Virus record (IMG/VR): IMGVR_UViG_3300045135_000739
Location: 1 to 35,611 of that record
Source: a virus
DNA: 35,611 bases
Strand: one strand, 5' to 3'
The translations under genes and the position numbers were made by a program. The stretch's first letter is position 1; every line of letters begins with the position of its first letter. Of the stretch, positions 1 to 7,601 are shown in pieces. The notes below the pieces were generated by a model. It had not been told where the DNA came from and ran no database searches. It worked only from the letters and a program-made list of their open reading frames with translations.

Positions 1-308
1 TGGTTGACCTTTTTTGTCGCCCGTTTTATATAATACTGGTTGTTCGACTTCTTCAGTCTCGATGACCGCTTCTTCGTATACATCACCAATGTTTAGATTT
101 CTAGGGCCTTCACCCTCTGAGCCAAAGTCTAACCCTTTATCAATAACATCATGAGCAAGGAAACCCCAAACCGCTTCGCCGTCTGGATTGTTTTTCCAGT
201 TAAACAGTGTAAATGTGTCGTATATGTCATTGAATTTTGCGTCAATGTCTGCGTCTGTCGGTTTGCCGATAACAGATTTTAAACGGTTGTCCGATGTTGT
301 GTTGTAAG
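1..308. repeat. Terminal overlap, left copy
   Basis: Matches 35304-35611 over its full length with nine substitutions (left positions 88, 106, 133, 136, 151, 172, 175, 178, 181) and no gaps. It lies inside the fibre S74 domain. It indicates circular closure or terminal redundancy. Confidence 0.97.
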
Positions 309-1440
309 ATGTTGATGTGCCATCTGTTCGTATTGTACCAACTGTTCCATTGTCGTTTCTGTATGACACATGAGTTGAAGCCGCTACTCCCGTTCTTTGG
401 CTTATTATGGATGCGTTGTTATTACCAAGAAATAGTGCGCTAGGGCCAGGCGCAGCAGGAATATCAGTCGCGTTAAAACTTGCAAAGCCAGTATTACCAG
501 TATGATAGAGTTCTTGCCAAGGCCTTCTGCCTGACACTGTACCACCAATAAACGCTCTGTCAAAATCAACATCATTTATCCATAATTGTGCAATATTTGT
601 TGGACTTCTTGAGTTTGTTATCAGGAATCCATTTTCAGCAATTGGTGTGTTTAGTGATGTTGATAATGACTTAACAAACCCAGTTTGTGCATCATCTAGA
701 TCGCCACCAAAAACAGGAACGTCAACACCTATATTCCCATCCTTAGCACCTTTAATAGCTGTCGCTGCCTCTGCTGCTGTGACTCCGTTGCCGTTGTCGT
801 GGTAGATTTCGCGCCACCCTGACCATACTGATGTCGCAGACCTGTAATTGTTAATGAACGTCCTACCACCATTTGCACCAGTGCCGTAAAATATAAGCTG
901 TATATCGTCAGAATCCCACTTTGTGACTACTGCGCTATAATTCCCGTCACCGGCTATCGGTGCATCTGTACCACCAAAAACAGAATAAAACCCAGTAACC
1001 ACATCAGTATTAAGCACCGAAGTTCCATTTTTTGGATAATTACCAACCGGGGGGTTTATACCAACATTACCATCTTTAGCACCCTTTATTGCTGTGGCTG
1101 CTTCACTTGCAGTTACGCCATTGCCGTTGTCGTGGTAGATTTCGCGCCAAGGTTGCCATGTGCCAGAGTTTTGACTTCTAAACCATGCCCTTTGAGATGT
1201 TAATGCTGTAAATATCTGAGTGGTAAACGTACTTCCTATGCCACCAGTAACGACTAATGTTCCAGACAAAACCGCTGGTAGGTTGGGGCTAGCTCCTGAT
1301 AGAGAGTAAAACCCAGAGTTTACAATAGTGTCGGCATCAACAGTAATCTGAGTGCCATCCTTACCAATATTACCCGCGTCCGCATTATCTAAAACTTGGT
1401 CTATGTTCGCGCCCGTTCTGTCGCTTGTATAATCTGCCAT
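1..1440 (-). CDS. Tail fibre, N-terminal 480 codons (continues across the genome join)
   Basis: Open without a stop from the ATG at 1440 to the window edge. Joined to the right-hand part (stop at 35130-35132) it gives a 537-residue protein. It begins MADYTSDRTG and contains two copies of a module ending WREIYHDNGNGVTA, 111 codons apart, then a third diverged copy (WQELYHTGN). This is the usual repeated layout of phage side or central fibres. Near the left edge it reads TTSDNRLKS, the typical entry of a Peptidase S74 intramolecular chaperone domain. It starts one base after the stop of the third tail-tube paralogue, in the same late operon. Its base use differs from its neighbours: fewer CG-rich codons, and the only GGCC sites I found in the window. 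That suggests exchange with another phage. Role by family: receptor binding at the tail tip. Confidence 0.85.
   Translation of the reverse strand, partial: MADYTSDRTGANIDQVLDNADAGNIGKDGTQITVDADTIVNSGFYSLSGASPNLPAVLSGTLVVTGGIGSTFTTQIFTALTSQRAWFRSQNSGTWQPWREIYHDNGNGVTASEAATAIKGAKDGNVGINPPVGNYPKNGTSVLNTDVVTGFYSVFGGTDAPIAGDGNYSAVVTKWDSDDIQLIFYGTGANGGRTFINNYRSATSVWSGWREIYHDNGNGVTAAEAATAIKGAKDGNIGVDVPVFGGDLDDAQTGFVKSLSTSLNTPIAENGFLITNSRSPTNIAQLWINDVDFDRAFIGGTVSGRRPWQELYHTGNTGFASFNATDIPAAPGPSALFLGNNNASIISQRTGVAASTHVSYRNDNGTVGTIRTDGTSTSYNTTSDNRLKSVIGKPTDADIDAKFNDIYDTFTLFNWKNNPDGEAVWGFLAHDVIDKGLDFGSEGEGPRNLNIGDVYEEAVIETEEVEQPVLYKTGDKKGQP
788..816. repeat. Fibre module repeat, copy A (29 bp)
   Basis: Exact copy of 1121-1149, 333 bp away (111 codons, in frame). 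It encodes REIYHDNGN in the fibre. The match continues imperfectly for about 40 bp on the downstream coding side, so the repeat unit is a protein module. Confidence 0.9.
1121..1149. repeat. Fibre module repeat, copy B (29 bp)
   Basis: Partner of 788-816; see that entry. Such in-frame repeats allow fibre length change by homologous recombination. Confidence 0.9.
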
Positions 1441-1441
1441 G

Positions 1442-1927
1442 TTATGCCCTTACATAAAAATTGTCGCCGTCTGACGTGACAAAAAATTCACCGTCTGACG
1501 TTAAAAACCGATCGTATGTATTATCGAAAGTCGCCGGTTCCGTCGATTGAAAATTAACGGTTGTCGTTGTTTTGTCGTTATCTGGCGCGTTATCGCCCAC
1601 ACTTGTAACGTACATTTTAAAGCTATCACCGTCGACAACACCCGTACCGTTTAGTATTTGTAAGTCAACGATCGATTTACTGCGCGCCGCTGCTCGTAAA
1701 TATTCATACGCCGCGTCGTTGCTAAATATGATCTCGCTCGATACGTCAATGGTTTGTAAACCTTCTTCGTCTAAAATTTCACGCCATGAACCCGAACCCT
1801 TCCAAGTAACATCGATACCCGTATTTGTTTCGGTGACAGTGTGGGTTAACTGTAAGCCACACGTTAACCATTGGGACGCGGTTTTAACACGTATGATTAT
1901 ATCCGTGCCGTTAAATGCTTCGGTCAT
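1442..1927 (-). CDS. Tail-tube protein paralogue 3, with C-terminal extension
   Basis: 161 residues. It aligns along its first ~130 residues with the next two genes: shared NGTD/NGTN near the N terminus, LTHT, SWREIL..EGLQ, E.I.S.DA and PDNDK. The family resembles phage major tail-tube proteins (TP901-1/lambda gpV type), and the position between the tail terminator and the chaperone/tape-measure genes agrees. Unlike the other two it has a ~30-residue tail with a short internal repeat (LTSDGEFF, VTSDGDNFYV). Similar endings occur in phage tail proteins that carry an exposed C-terminal domain. Its ATG overlaps the end of paralogue 2 by 4 bp. Which of the three builds the tube is not visible. 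Confidence 0.75.
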   Translation of the reverse strand: MTEAFNGTDIIIRVKTASQWLTCGLQLTHTVTETNTGIDVTWKGSGSWREILDEEGLQTIDVSSEIIFSNDAAYEYLRAAARSKSIVDLQILNGTGVVDGDSFKMYVTSVGDNAPDNDKTTTTVNFQSTEPATFDNTYDRFLTSDGEFFVTSDGDNFYVRA

Positions 1928-2328
1928 ACCATAGCCCCCGTACTTTGTAGGTTTAGCGACCCGGTTTTCTTGTCGTTGTCCGGGTTAGAATCCGACACAC
2001 TAACGACATAAACATCGAATTCCATATCGGGAGTACCACCGGCGACGACTTGAATACGTTCGACCGTTTTATTGCGGGACGCGGTTTTAAGTAACCTTAA
2101 CGCCGCGTCGTTGCTAAATATGATCTCGCTTGTCACGTCAACCGTTTGTAAACCTTCACCGTCGATTAACTCGCGCCACGATTGCGACGCTTTATTTGTC
2201 TTGTCGATCGGTGCGTTATTCTCGTTAACAGTGTGGGTTAATTGTCCACCAATGGTTAACCACCCGCCACCGTTCGCGATCTTTAGAATAACGTTAGTAC
2301 CGTTTAACGCGTCGGCTAGTGTACCCAT
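1924..2328 (-). CDS. Tail-tube protein paralogue 2
   Basis: 134 residues. Shares the framework GGQLTHTV, ASQSWREL..GEGLQ, VTSEIIFSNDA and NPDNDK with its two neighbours, which points to tandem gene duplication. By family and place it should form or cap the tail tube. It ends with TGAMV and overlaps the start of paralogue 3 by 4 bp, so the three genes are translated as a coupled set. No membrane or signal segment is seen. Confidence 0.75.
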   Translation of the reverse strand: MGTLADALNGTNVILKIANGGGWLTIGGQLTHTVNENNAPIDKTNKASQSWRELIDGEGLQTVDVTSEIIFSNDAALRLLKTASRNKTVERIQVVAGGTPDMEFDVYVVSVSDSNPDNDKKTGSLNLQSTGAMV

Positions 2329-2331
2329 GGT

Positions 2332-2739
2332 TTACGCCCACACTACCGCGCCGCTTGATTGAAACGATAATGACGCTGTATATTTATCATTATCCGGTGC
2401 GCTCGTCGCGTGTGTTGCGATATACGCGCTAAATGTAGCCGTTTCGCCACCCATGGTGATACGATAACTCAAAATCGATTTGTTACGCGCTGCGGTTTTA
2501 ACCGTTGCGTAATAAGTATCGCTTGAAATAATCAATTCGAGTGACAGATCAAACGATTGTAAACCCTCACCCTCTAAAATTTCACGCCACGATTGTGACG
2601 CCTTGTTTGTTATATCGATCGGCGAGTTGTTCAACGTTGCCGTATGCGACGTTTGACCGCCGATCGTTTCGTATGTTCCGCCGCCGGGTGTTGTTTCAAC
2701 TTGTACCAGTATATCAGTACCGTTTTGTTCGCCTGCCAT
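2332..2739 (-). CDS. Tail-tube protein paralogue 1
   Basis: 135 residues and first of the triplet in reading order. It has MAGEQNGTDI, GGQTSHTATL, KASQSWREILEGEGLQS and APDNDKYTASLSFQS. It is closest to paralogue 2 in the central KASQSWRE segment. As the first copy after the tail-terminator gene it is the best candidate for the canonical major tail protein, by synteny with lambda-like siphophages. It starts only 4 bp after the end of the DUF3168-like gene. Duplication of this gene is unusual; most siphophages have one tube protein, a few have two. Confidence 0.78.
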   Translation of the reverse strand: MAGEQNGTDILVQVETTPGGGTYETIGGQTSHTATLNNSPIDITNKASQSWREILEGEGLQSFDLSLELIISSDTYYATVKTAARNKSILSYRITMGGETATFSAYIATHATSAPDNDKYTASLSFQSSGAVVWA

Positions 2740-2743
2740 AATG

Positions 2744-3151
2744 TTAACCTTCTATTATGTAAGTTTCGAAGCGGATCAACCCTTGTAACGTTTTGTTGTC
2801 AACTTCGGGGATCGTTGTGCTCAATATTGGTTTAAAATATACAACATTAAAACCGGGTACGCTAATATTATTAGTTAATAGATCACTAATGCGCGCCATA
2901 ATTTGTTTTAATGTTTTACGACTTGTGTCGCGGGTCCATGATCGGATCTCGATAATTCCGTCACTGTCGTAATTTGTTTTATTGTCACCGATCGCAAGTG
3001 TGTTATCACCGATCGCGACGTATGGGTACGGAACCCCGTCGGGTATTGTGTCGTATATACCGTTCGCACCGCTATCAAGTAACGCGGTTAATGTACCGTC
3101 GTTTCGTAACGCGTCATATATAGCGACTTGTAATTCGTAATCACCGCGCAC
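2744..3151 (-). CDS. Tail terminator / tail completion protein (DUF3168-like)
   Basis: 135 residues. It begins MRGDYELQVAIYDALRND and contains GIYDTIPDGVPYPYVAIGD, the recognisable DUF3168 pattern (Y(D/E)..P.....PYV.IG). DUF3168 proteins resemble lambda gpU, which caps the finished tail tube and joins it to the head. It lies between the gp10-like neck gene, which it overlaps by 11 bp, and the tail-tube genes: the standard place. The rest of the protein is soluble with no membrane segment. Confidence 0.82.
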   Translation of the reverse strand: MRGDYELQVAIYDALRNDGTLTALLDSGANGIYDTIPDGVPYPYVAIGDNTLAIGDNKTNYDSDGIIEIRSWTRDTSRKTLKQIMARISDLLTNNISVPGFNVVYFKPILSTTIPEVDNKTLQGLIRFETYIIEG

Positions 3152-3602
3152 CTTTATTCACCGCCTTTGCAATAGCTTTAACAATTTGTTTAACGTTTTT
3201 ATCGTACGCCGGTTGTAAAAATGGACGGGGCGCAATATACACGCCGCGTTTATCTCGTCCGCCTAATTCCAAACGACGCGCGTACGGTGCGCCATTTGTG
3301 GTTAAATCGTGTATACCAATTTCGGCGCGTAAATCGTTTTCAAAATAACGAGCGTTTAAATTAGTAACAAGGTTACCCGTATCGGTCGCGGGTGCTTCAC
3401 CGGGTGCCGACGCTTGATGTTCCACACTTCGACGTTTATATATTTCGCCTGACTTCGATCCGCTTTGTATTGATCTGATTGCGTCCGCGCGTATATCTTC
3501 CGCACCGCCTACAATTTCCGACCACACTTTCGCGCGTACTTTACCTGTCAACGCTTTTAACGTGGCGTCGAGATCGTCGAAACCGTCCGTGCTGCTAGGC
3601 AT
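3141..3602 (-). CDS. HK97 gp10-like neck / tail-component protein
   Basis: From the ATG at 3602, 153 residues beginning MPSSTDGFDDLDATLKAL. The pattern G(F/L)d.L...L..L near the start, the segment DTGNLVTNL, and PYARRLELGG followed by APRPFLQPA fit the HK97 gp10 / minor tail family acting at the head-tail joint. A longer frame runs up to 3692 (TTG) with an ATG at 3671, but neither has a convincing ribosome site. I chose 3602 because its ATG overlaps the stop of a small upstream frame as TAATG, the coupling style used elsewhere in this operon, and because family members normally start just before the G..L motif. Confidence 0.75.
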   Translation of the reverse strand: MPSSTDGFDDLDATLKALTGKVRAKVWSEIVGGAEDIRADAIRSIQSGSKSGEIYKRRSVEHQASAPGEAPATDTGNLVTNLNARYFENDLRAEIGIHDLTTNGAPYARRLELGGRDKRGVYIAPRPFLQPAYDKNVKQIVKAIAKAVNKGAR

Positions 3603-3736
3603 TAGATCACGCGTCCATTGTGGGTTACGATAAAACACCAACGCGGCGCGCTTATGTGCAACCGTCGACATAATGCAATAATAAATAAACAACCTTTACG
3701 CGGTGTTATATTAATCACAATTTTTGATTTTGCCAT
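3602..3736 (-). CDS. Possible 44-residue gene linking two neck genes
   Basis: A short frame starting MAKSKIVINITPRKG and ending HNGRVI. Both ends are tightly coupled: its ATG overlaps the stop of the head-tail joining gene as TAATG (3734-3738), and its stop overlaps the gp10-like ATG as TAATG (3600-3604). That geometry suggests real translation, perhaps only to carry ribosomes to the next gene. Against it, the residue make-up (Cys, Trp and Arg-rich in its second half) is unlike the neighbours, and the same bases are open in the frame of the gp10-like gene. No family is recognised. Confidence 0.4.
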   Translation of the reverse strand: MAKSKIVINITPRKGCLFIIALCRRLHISAPRWCFIVTHNGRVI

Positions 3737-4062
3737 TATTGCGCGACCCCTGTTAATCCGATTAGTGTCATATAATTATAGCGCATATTTCGATCGGCGA
3801 CTTCAGTCGGGTTAACGTTATACGGTTCACCGTTGTAAACAATACGCCAATTTGTCGCGTCGAAACTGTTGTCGCGTCGTAATGTGAAACGTCTAGCCGC
3901 TACCGGGGCGATACGTCCGACCTCGTCACGCTCTTGTAACGTAATATCTTCAACGAACGCGTAATCGTCGCGAACGCTAACCCACGACTCAGCCGCGCCG
4001 CCGCCTTCGTCGCGAACGGTTTGTCGCTGCTCAATCGTGATCGGCTGATTAGGTCGACGCAT
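3736..4062 (-). CDS. Head-tail joining (head completion) protein
   Basis: 108 residues. The layout matches the Phage_H_T_join / SPP1 gp16-like head closure family: short N-terminal ITIEQRQTVRDEGGG, then SW..V...YAFVEDIT..ER, ARRFTLR, and NWRIVYNGEPYNV....VADRNMRYNYMTLIG. These proteins stack under the connector and close the filled head. It follows the gp6-like connector gene by 2 bp, the usual synteny. The stop overlaps a following ATG as TAATG. Confidence 0.82.
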   Translation of the reverse strand: MRRPNQPITIEQRQTVRDEGGGAAESWVSVRDDYAFVEDITLQERDEVGRIAPVAARRFTLRRDNSFDATNWRIVYNGEPYNVNPTEVADRNMRYNYMTLIGLTGVAQ

Positions 4063-4064
4063 GG

Positions 4065-4634
4065 TTAGATCCTTGGGATTAAATACGGTTGTAATAGGTT
4101 ACGACTGATCGCCGGTATTTTCGCGCTAGGCGAGTCGTACAATTCGACTAAATACCACAATATCGCATTAATGATCGCTTCGGGTACGTCTGAAGCTGCG
4201 CCATACCCGACCGTATATTCTATTTTAACACCACCAAGATCAACCGGTTCAAACACTGAACCCGTAACGCGCGCTTGATCACTTTCTGGCGTGTTATTGA
4301 TTAGTTCGACGTTTGAAATTGCGTTACCGTTTGCCGTAACACTAACTAATGTTTTTACGGGACCACGGTATAACGTCGCATAATTTAAATTAACCGAATC
4401 GTAAAAATAATCGCGAGTTACGCGGATCGTTTGGTCAATCAACGAACGCCCAACCAATGATTCGATTTTGTTTTGTGCTGCAATAATAAGACTTGTTAAT
4501 TGAGCGTCGTCGTTATTATGAGATACACGAAGGAACGATTTAACAGTATCAAGATCAACCGCTTGCGTTGCCGGTGGTGTAACTATTTCATAACTGATAT
4601 TATTCGCCCGTTGTGTATTCTCACGTATTGACAT
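4065..4634 (-). CDS. Head-tail connector (gp6-like)
   Basis: 189 residues. It has VDLDTVKSFLRV followed by DDAQLTSLIIAAQNKIE, the hallmark of the gp6-like head-tail connector family (DUF3199/YqbG group): L...K..LR......D..L..li.aA....E...gr. Later comes VKIEYTVGYGAASDVPE, also typical. The connector forms the ring below the portal. It is directly downstream of an 83-residue unknown gene with a 0-bp gap and upstream of the head completion gene. Confidence 0.85.
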   Translation of the reverse strand: MSIRENTQRANNISYEIVTPPATQAVDLDTVKSFLRVSHNNDDAQLTSLIIAAQNKIESLVGRSLIDQTIRVTRDYFYDSVNLNYATLYRGPVKTLVSVTANGNAISNVELINNTPESDQARVTGSVFEPVDLGGVKIEYTVGYGAASDVPEAIINAILWYLVELYDSPSAKIPAISRNLLQPYLIPRI

Positions 4635-4886
4635 TTAAAGTTTCTTCCAATTGCCCGCGCGGGTTTTAGACTTGTCCGCTTTATGGATCGCCGGGTCCCA
4701 TTGGTCACCGCGCGCGTCTAATTCTTCGTCGTTGGTTTCCGTTTTAACGTCAACCGTTGCGATTTTATTCACCTTGATCCACTCTTGCGCCGACTTCGGT
4801 AACGAGTCGATCGCCGTACCCGCTTCTAACGTGGTTACTGTGATACCGTCAAGGCAAATTTTTAAACTGTTTTTTAATTTCGACAT
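4635..4886 (-). CDS. Small unknown protein with WD..I....GNW motif
   Basis: 83 residues with no family I can name. The C-terminal third reads DQWDPAIHKADKSKTRAGNW. This resembles a short motif scattered through phage proteins (WD.RIH......K..G.W), and a second copy occurs in the 230-residue early protein at 22449-23141. It sits between the putative decoration gene and the connector. Many HK97-like phages carry a small accessory head gene here, so a head role is possible but not shown. The ribosome site upstream of 4886 is weak. Confidence 0.55.
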   Translation of the reverse strand: MSKLKNSLKICLDGITVTTLEAGTAIDSLPKSAQEWIKVNKIATVDVKTETNDEELDARGDQWDPAIHKADKSKTRAGNWKKL

Positions 4887-4926
4887 AATAAAAACGATCG
4901 ACGTCCATGTCGAACCCTTATTCTAG

Positions 4927-5322
4927 TTATTCACTAAGCGCCGGTAATTTAACCGCGACAACACCCGCCGTTAAATTTGCTGTACCCGCTGCAACCAACG
5001 TTACACGAACATAACGACGACGCTTTAGATAACCGACACGGTCGATCGTATTCGCCGCGGTTACTGTCGCCGCTGTACCTAGTAAATTTGTCGCCGGTAC
5101 GGTTGCCGCGTCGGAAAGATCCGACTCGTCGCCTTCTTCGACTAACATTGTAACGTTACCCGCTGTAACTGCACCCGTTTGTAAAACGAATTCAATCGCT
5201 AACGTGTCCGCCATATCGATAATATTACCCGCCGTATTACCGTCGGCGCTGATCGCTGTTGTATCAACTGCAACCGCCGCCGAAATAACGTTGTGTAAAT
5301 CTGCTTGATTTCCTAATGACAT
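4927..5322 (-). CDS. Probable capsid decoration / head stabilising protein
   Basis: 131 residues from the ATG at 5322, which has GGGAG eight bases upstream. A 136-residue start at 5337 would swallow that site and is less likely. The sequence is rich in Ala, Thr and Val, with no charged N-terminal region: ISAAVAVDTTAIS, DTLAIEFVLQTGAVTAG, then YLKRRRYVRVTLVA. The last element (RYVRVTL) is common in small beta-rich proteins encoded next to the major capsid gene of HK97-like phages and is associated with decoration or cement proteins. It follows the capsid gene after a 66-bp gap holding a hairpin. Confidence 0.62.
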   Translation of the reverse strand: MSLGNQADLHNVISAAVAVDTTAISADGNTAGNIIDMADTLAIEFVLQTGAVTAGNVTMLVEEGDESDLSDAATVPATNLLGTAATVTAANTIDRVGYLKRRRYVRVTLVAAGTANLTAGVVAVKLPALSE

Positions 5323-5356
5323 GATCGTCACTCCCACAAATTAAAAATAAGTTAAT

Positions 5357-5380
5357 GACCCGGTACGTTAGCGCCGGGTC
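5357..5380 (-). terminator. Hairpin between capsid and decoration genes
   Basis: A 7-bp stem GACCCGG / CCGGGTC encloses a ten-base loop. On the minus strand it is followed by a T-rich but interrupted run (ATTAACTTATTTTTAA). It lies just after the capsid stop. It may be a partial terminator that lowers downstream transcription, or an mRNA-stabilising hairpin. The T-run is too broken for certainty. Confidence 0.5.
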
Positions 5381-5388
5381 GTGATCAA

Positions 5389-6717
5389 TTACGCGCTTGT
5401 TTTCATTACGCGAAGCGCTTCAGTGTCCGTAACACTTCCGCCCATGCGCTGATAGAACTTATAAATAACAAAGCGGTCGTCGCTTACTTCGTCGACTACT
5501 GTCATTAAGCCCATACGGTTCGCTACGTGGTACGCTTGACGCATATCACCAAACGCAAGCGACGCGCTGTTCGCTGCTAAACTTGGCATATCTTCGAAAC
5601 GTGCTACGCCGTAACCTAGTAATGTGGACGAAGCTAAACGCGTGAAGTCCGGTTGCCACAAGTAGTTACCGTCGCCGTCTTTCAATTTACGAACTTCGCC
5701 CAATGTGAACTTGTTCATAAACCAATTTGAACCGGCTTCGTACTGTGACTTCAACGACATTACCATGTCGACCATTTTGTCCGAAGTACCCGCCGCGAAA
5801 CCTGACGCGTTGCCAGTTGTAAACTCTTGCAACGTACCGAATGCGCGCGAGTCGTCGCCGTCTGCGCTACGTGGCGCATTTAGGAAACCTTGCGGTTGTG
5901 TTGCACCGTTACCCACAACGAACGAACGGTTAAACCCGCGACCTAAACGATCACCCGCTTTGTTAGCTACATATGACGCGAAGTCAATATTAGCGTCTTG
6001 AAGTGTACGACGTGAAACCGGAACTTTGATCATACCTTCGAACGCTTCAATTTTAAGCAATTTCAATGCTTGGTTTGAATCGTCGTCGTTTCCGTTTTCT
6101 TGTTCGTCCACCCATTTAAAGCCGAATTCGTCACGGTCGACAATATGTTCAACTGTGTTACCCGCGGTTAGTGTGGTTACTTCTGCATACTGAAGCATTG
6201 GACTTGTTTCGTACATTTTAGAAATAATACGACCCTGTTCCGCCGGTGGTACGTAATAACCCGCGCTTGATAAATCAGAAACAATAATGCCTTTTTTATC
6301 AATCAACGCGTCTTGTTGTGAATATAAACCGCCCGCGCCTTTTTGAGCTACACGACGGAAAAAGTCCTCGCTGTACGCGGTCATTTCTTCGCTTTTCTCA
6401 CCGAAGATCAATGATTGTTTAATACCCAACGCGTCAAGCGCCTGTTTAACTTCTTTACCCGCAGCGTCTAAACCTTTCGCGCTTGAAGCATTTGAAGCCA
6501 TACGCGTTAATGACGCGTGTAACTCTTTTTGCTTTTCTTCAAACGAGTTTAGTTTAGTTTGCATAGCGTCGGTAATTTCTTTCGCTTCTGCTTTGGCTGA
6601 ATCGCTTAGACCTTTTTGATCTTCTAGCGCGTTACGCATTTCGTCCCACGCTTTTTGTGAATCATCTTTGATCGCGGCGAGTGCCGTTTCAATTTGTTTT
6701 ACGTCTAGATCTGGCAT
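5389..6717 (-). CDS. Major capsid protein (HK97 fold) with N-terminal scaffolding domain
   Basis: 442 residues, typical for HK97-like capsids with a built-in delta domain. Residues 1-~105 are charged, helical and heptad-like (IETALAAIKDD, EMRNALEDQ, AKEITDAMQTKLN), the part usually cleaved by the prohead protease. The shell domain follows, with GGLYSQQD, SAGYYVPPAEQGRIISKM (N-arm entry), RRTLQDANIDF (start of the P domain region), and LGYGVARFEDMP....SLAFGDM....H..NRMGL near the end, a pattern highly typical of this family. It directly follows the prohead protease gene by 5 bp, the canonical protease-capsid order. Confidence 0.95.
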   Translation of the reverse strand: MPDLDVKQIETALAAIKDDSQKAWDEMRNALEDQKGLSDSAKAEAKEITDAMQTKLNSFEEKQKELHASLTRMASNASSAKGLDAAGKEVKQALDALGIKQSLIFGEKSEEMTAYSEDFFRRVAQKGAGGLYSQQDALIDKKGIIVSDLSSAGYYVPPAEQGRIISKMYETSPMLQYAEVTTLTAGNTVEHIVDRDEFGFKWVDEQENGNDDDSNQALKLLKIEAFEGMIKVPVSRRTLQDANIDFASYVANKAGDRLGRGFNRSFVVGNGATQPQGFLNAPRSADGDDSRAFGTLQEFTTGNASGFAAGTSDKMVDMVMSLKSQYEAGSNWFMNKFTLGEVRKLKDGDGNYLWQPDFTRLASSTLLGYGVARFEDMPSLAANSASLAFGDMRQAYHVANRMGLMTVVDEVSDDRFVIYKFYQRMGGSVTDTEALRVMKTSA

Positions 6718-6722
6718 GATCT

Positions 6723-7373
6723 TTACTCCGTTAATTTAAAGTTAGTTAATAGGTCAATGACCTGTTTTTCTTCTTCGGACTCGCTCCGATCCAATGCTTT
6801 AAAACCACGACTCGCGATCGTTACCGCTTCGCTTTTCGTGAACCCTGAATCTCTCAGGAATGTTTCAAAGTCTCGAATATTGTTTATAGACTCGCGATCA
6901 CTCTTAACGTCTGTGCTTGTCGCTTCTTCGTTCATTGGGAACGTGACGATCGACGTTTCGCGTAAATCTAATTTTGTCAGTTTACGAACGCGTTGATCTT
7001 CGTCTATCTCATAACCAACCACACGATAACCGATTGAAAGCCCGTCAATATCGCCCGCCTTCATTAGTGCGTATGCTTCGCGCGCTCGTTGGACGTCCAT
7101 ATTTAAACGTCCTTCGACGTATAAACCTTTTTCGTCCTCGCGCATAACAGTAAAACCACCGATCGGTTCGTTCGGGTTATGTTGCCATAATAATTTAACT
7201 TTGTTCGCGGGTCTGTCGTTGAGTGATTCTAAAAACGCACCTTTAACCACAATGTCGCGACCTTGGTCAATATTACCGAATGTCGATCCGTAACCTTTGA
7301 ATACGCCTTCTTCGGTTAATGCGTCGGCTTTTATCTCAATTGCCGCGCCGAATTGGTTTTTATTTCTAGCCAT
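6723..7373 (-). CDS. Prohead protease (HK97 family, S78)
   Basis: 216 residues. All family landmarks are present: EEGVFKGYGSTFGN.D...D.V.KGAF (residues 22-47), LLWQHNPNEPIG with catalytic-type His65, GLSIGYRV with nucleophile-type Ser113, and DLRETSIVTFPMNEEA (136-151), which carries the acidic member and the conserved P.N. It cleaves the capsid delta domain and itself during maturation. The C-terminal ~60 residues resemble the self-removed tail. The ribosome site is AAAGGGC before 7373. It lies immediately upstream of the capsid gene. Confidence 0.94.
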   Translation of the reverse strand: MARNKNQFGAAIEIKADALTEEGVFKGYGSTFGNIDQGRDIVVKGAFLESLNDRPANKVKLLWQHNPNEPIGGFTVMREDEKGLYVEGRLNMDVQRAREAYALMKAGDIDGLSIGYRVVGYEIDEDQRVRKLTKLDLRETSIVTFPMNEEATSTDVKSDRESINNIRDFETFLRDSGFTKSEAVTIASRGFKALDRSESEEEKQVIDLLTNFKLTE

Positions 7374-7400
7374 TTTAAAAGCCCTTTATACAATTAAAAA

Positions 7401-7601
7401 TTAATATAGCGCATTATACGGAACATTGAAAGCCGTAGTATTATTTAATGGTTCGCTGTCACCGTCTAAAACCGCTTTCATTAATTTAGCGACTCGAATT
7501 TGTTCTTTTTCGGGTGCGTTGTCCACTAATACGAAACTAAGATCGTCCGGGTATGCTGCGCGATATTCGTCGATAATGTCGATCGCGTCATATAAGTCCA
7601 T
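7401..7601 (-). CDS. Small acidic protein of unknown role, overlapping the MuF-peptidase gene
   Basis: 66 residues starting MDLYDAIDIIDEYRAAYPDD, strongly acidic in the first half, no membrane segment, no recognised family. Its first 14 bp overlap the end of the MuF-metallopeptidase fusion gene, so the two are translationally coupled. MuF-linked toxins are often followed by a small immunity gene, and an acidic partner directly behind the toxin domain fits that layout. This is inference from context only. It could equally be an accessory head protein. Confidence 0.6.
   Translation of the reverse strand: MDLYDAIDIIDEYRAAYPDDLSFVLVDNAPEKEQIRVAKLMKAVLDGDSEPLNNTTAFNVPYNALY

Noticed and set aside
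1-308. Diversity-generating retroelement acting on the fibre gene
   Set aside because: The differences between the two copies are silent third-position changes rather than adenine-directed, and no reverse transcriptase or template repeat is present.
1572-2741. Plus-strand frames opposite the tail-tube genes
   Set aside because: Shadow frames of the three minus-strand paralogues; their similarity to each other merely mirrors that of the real genes.
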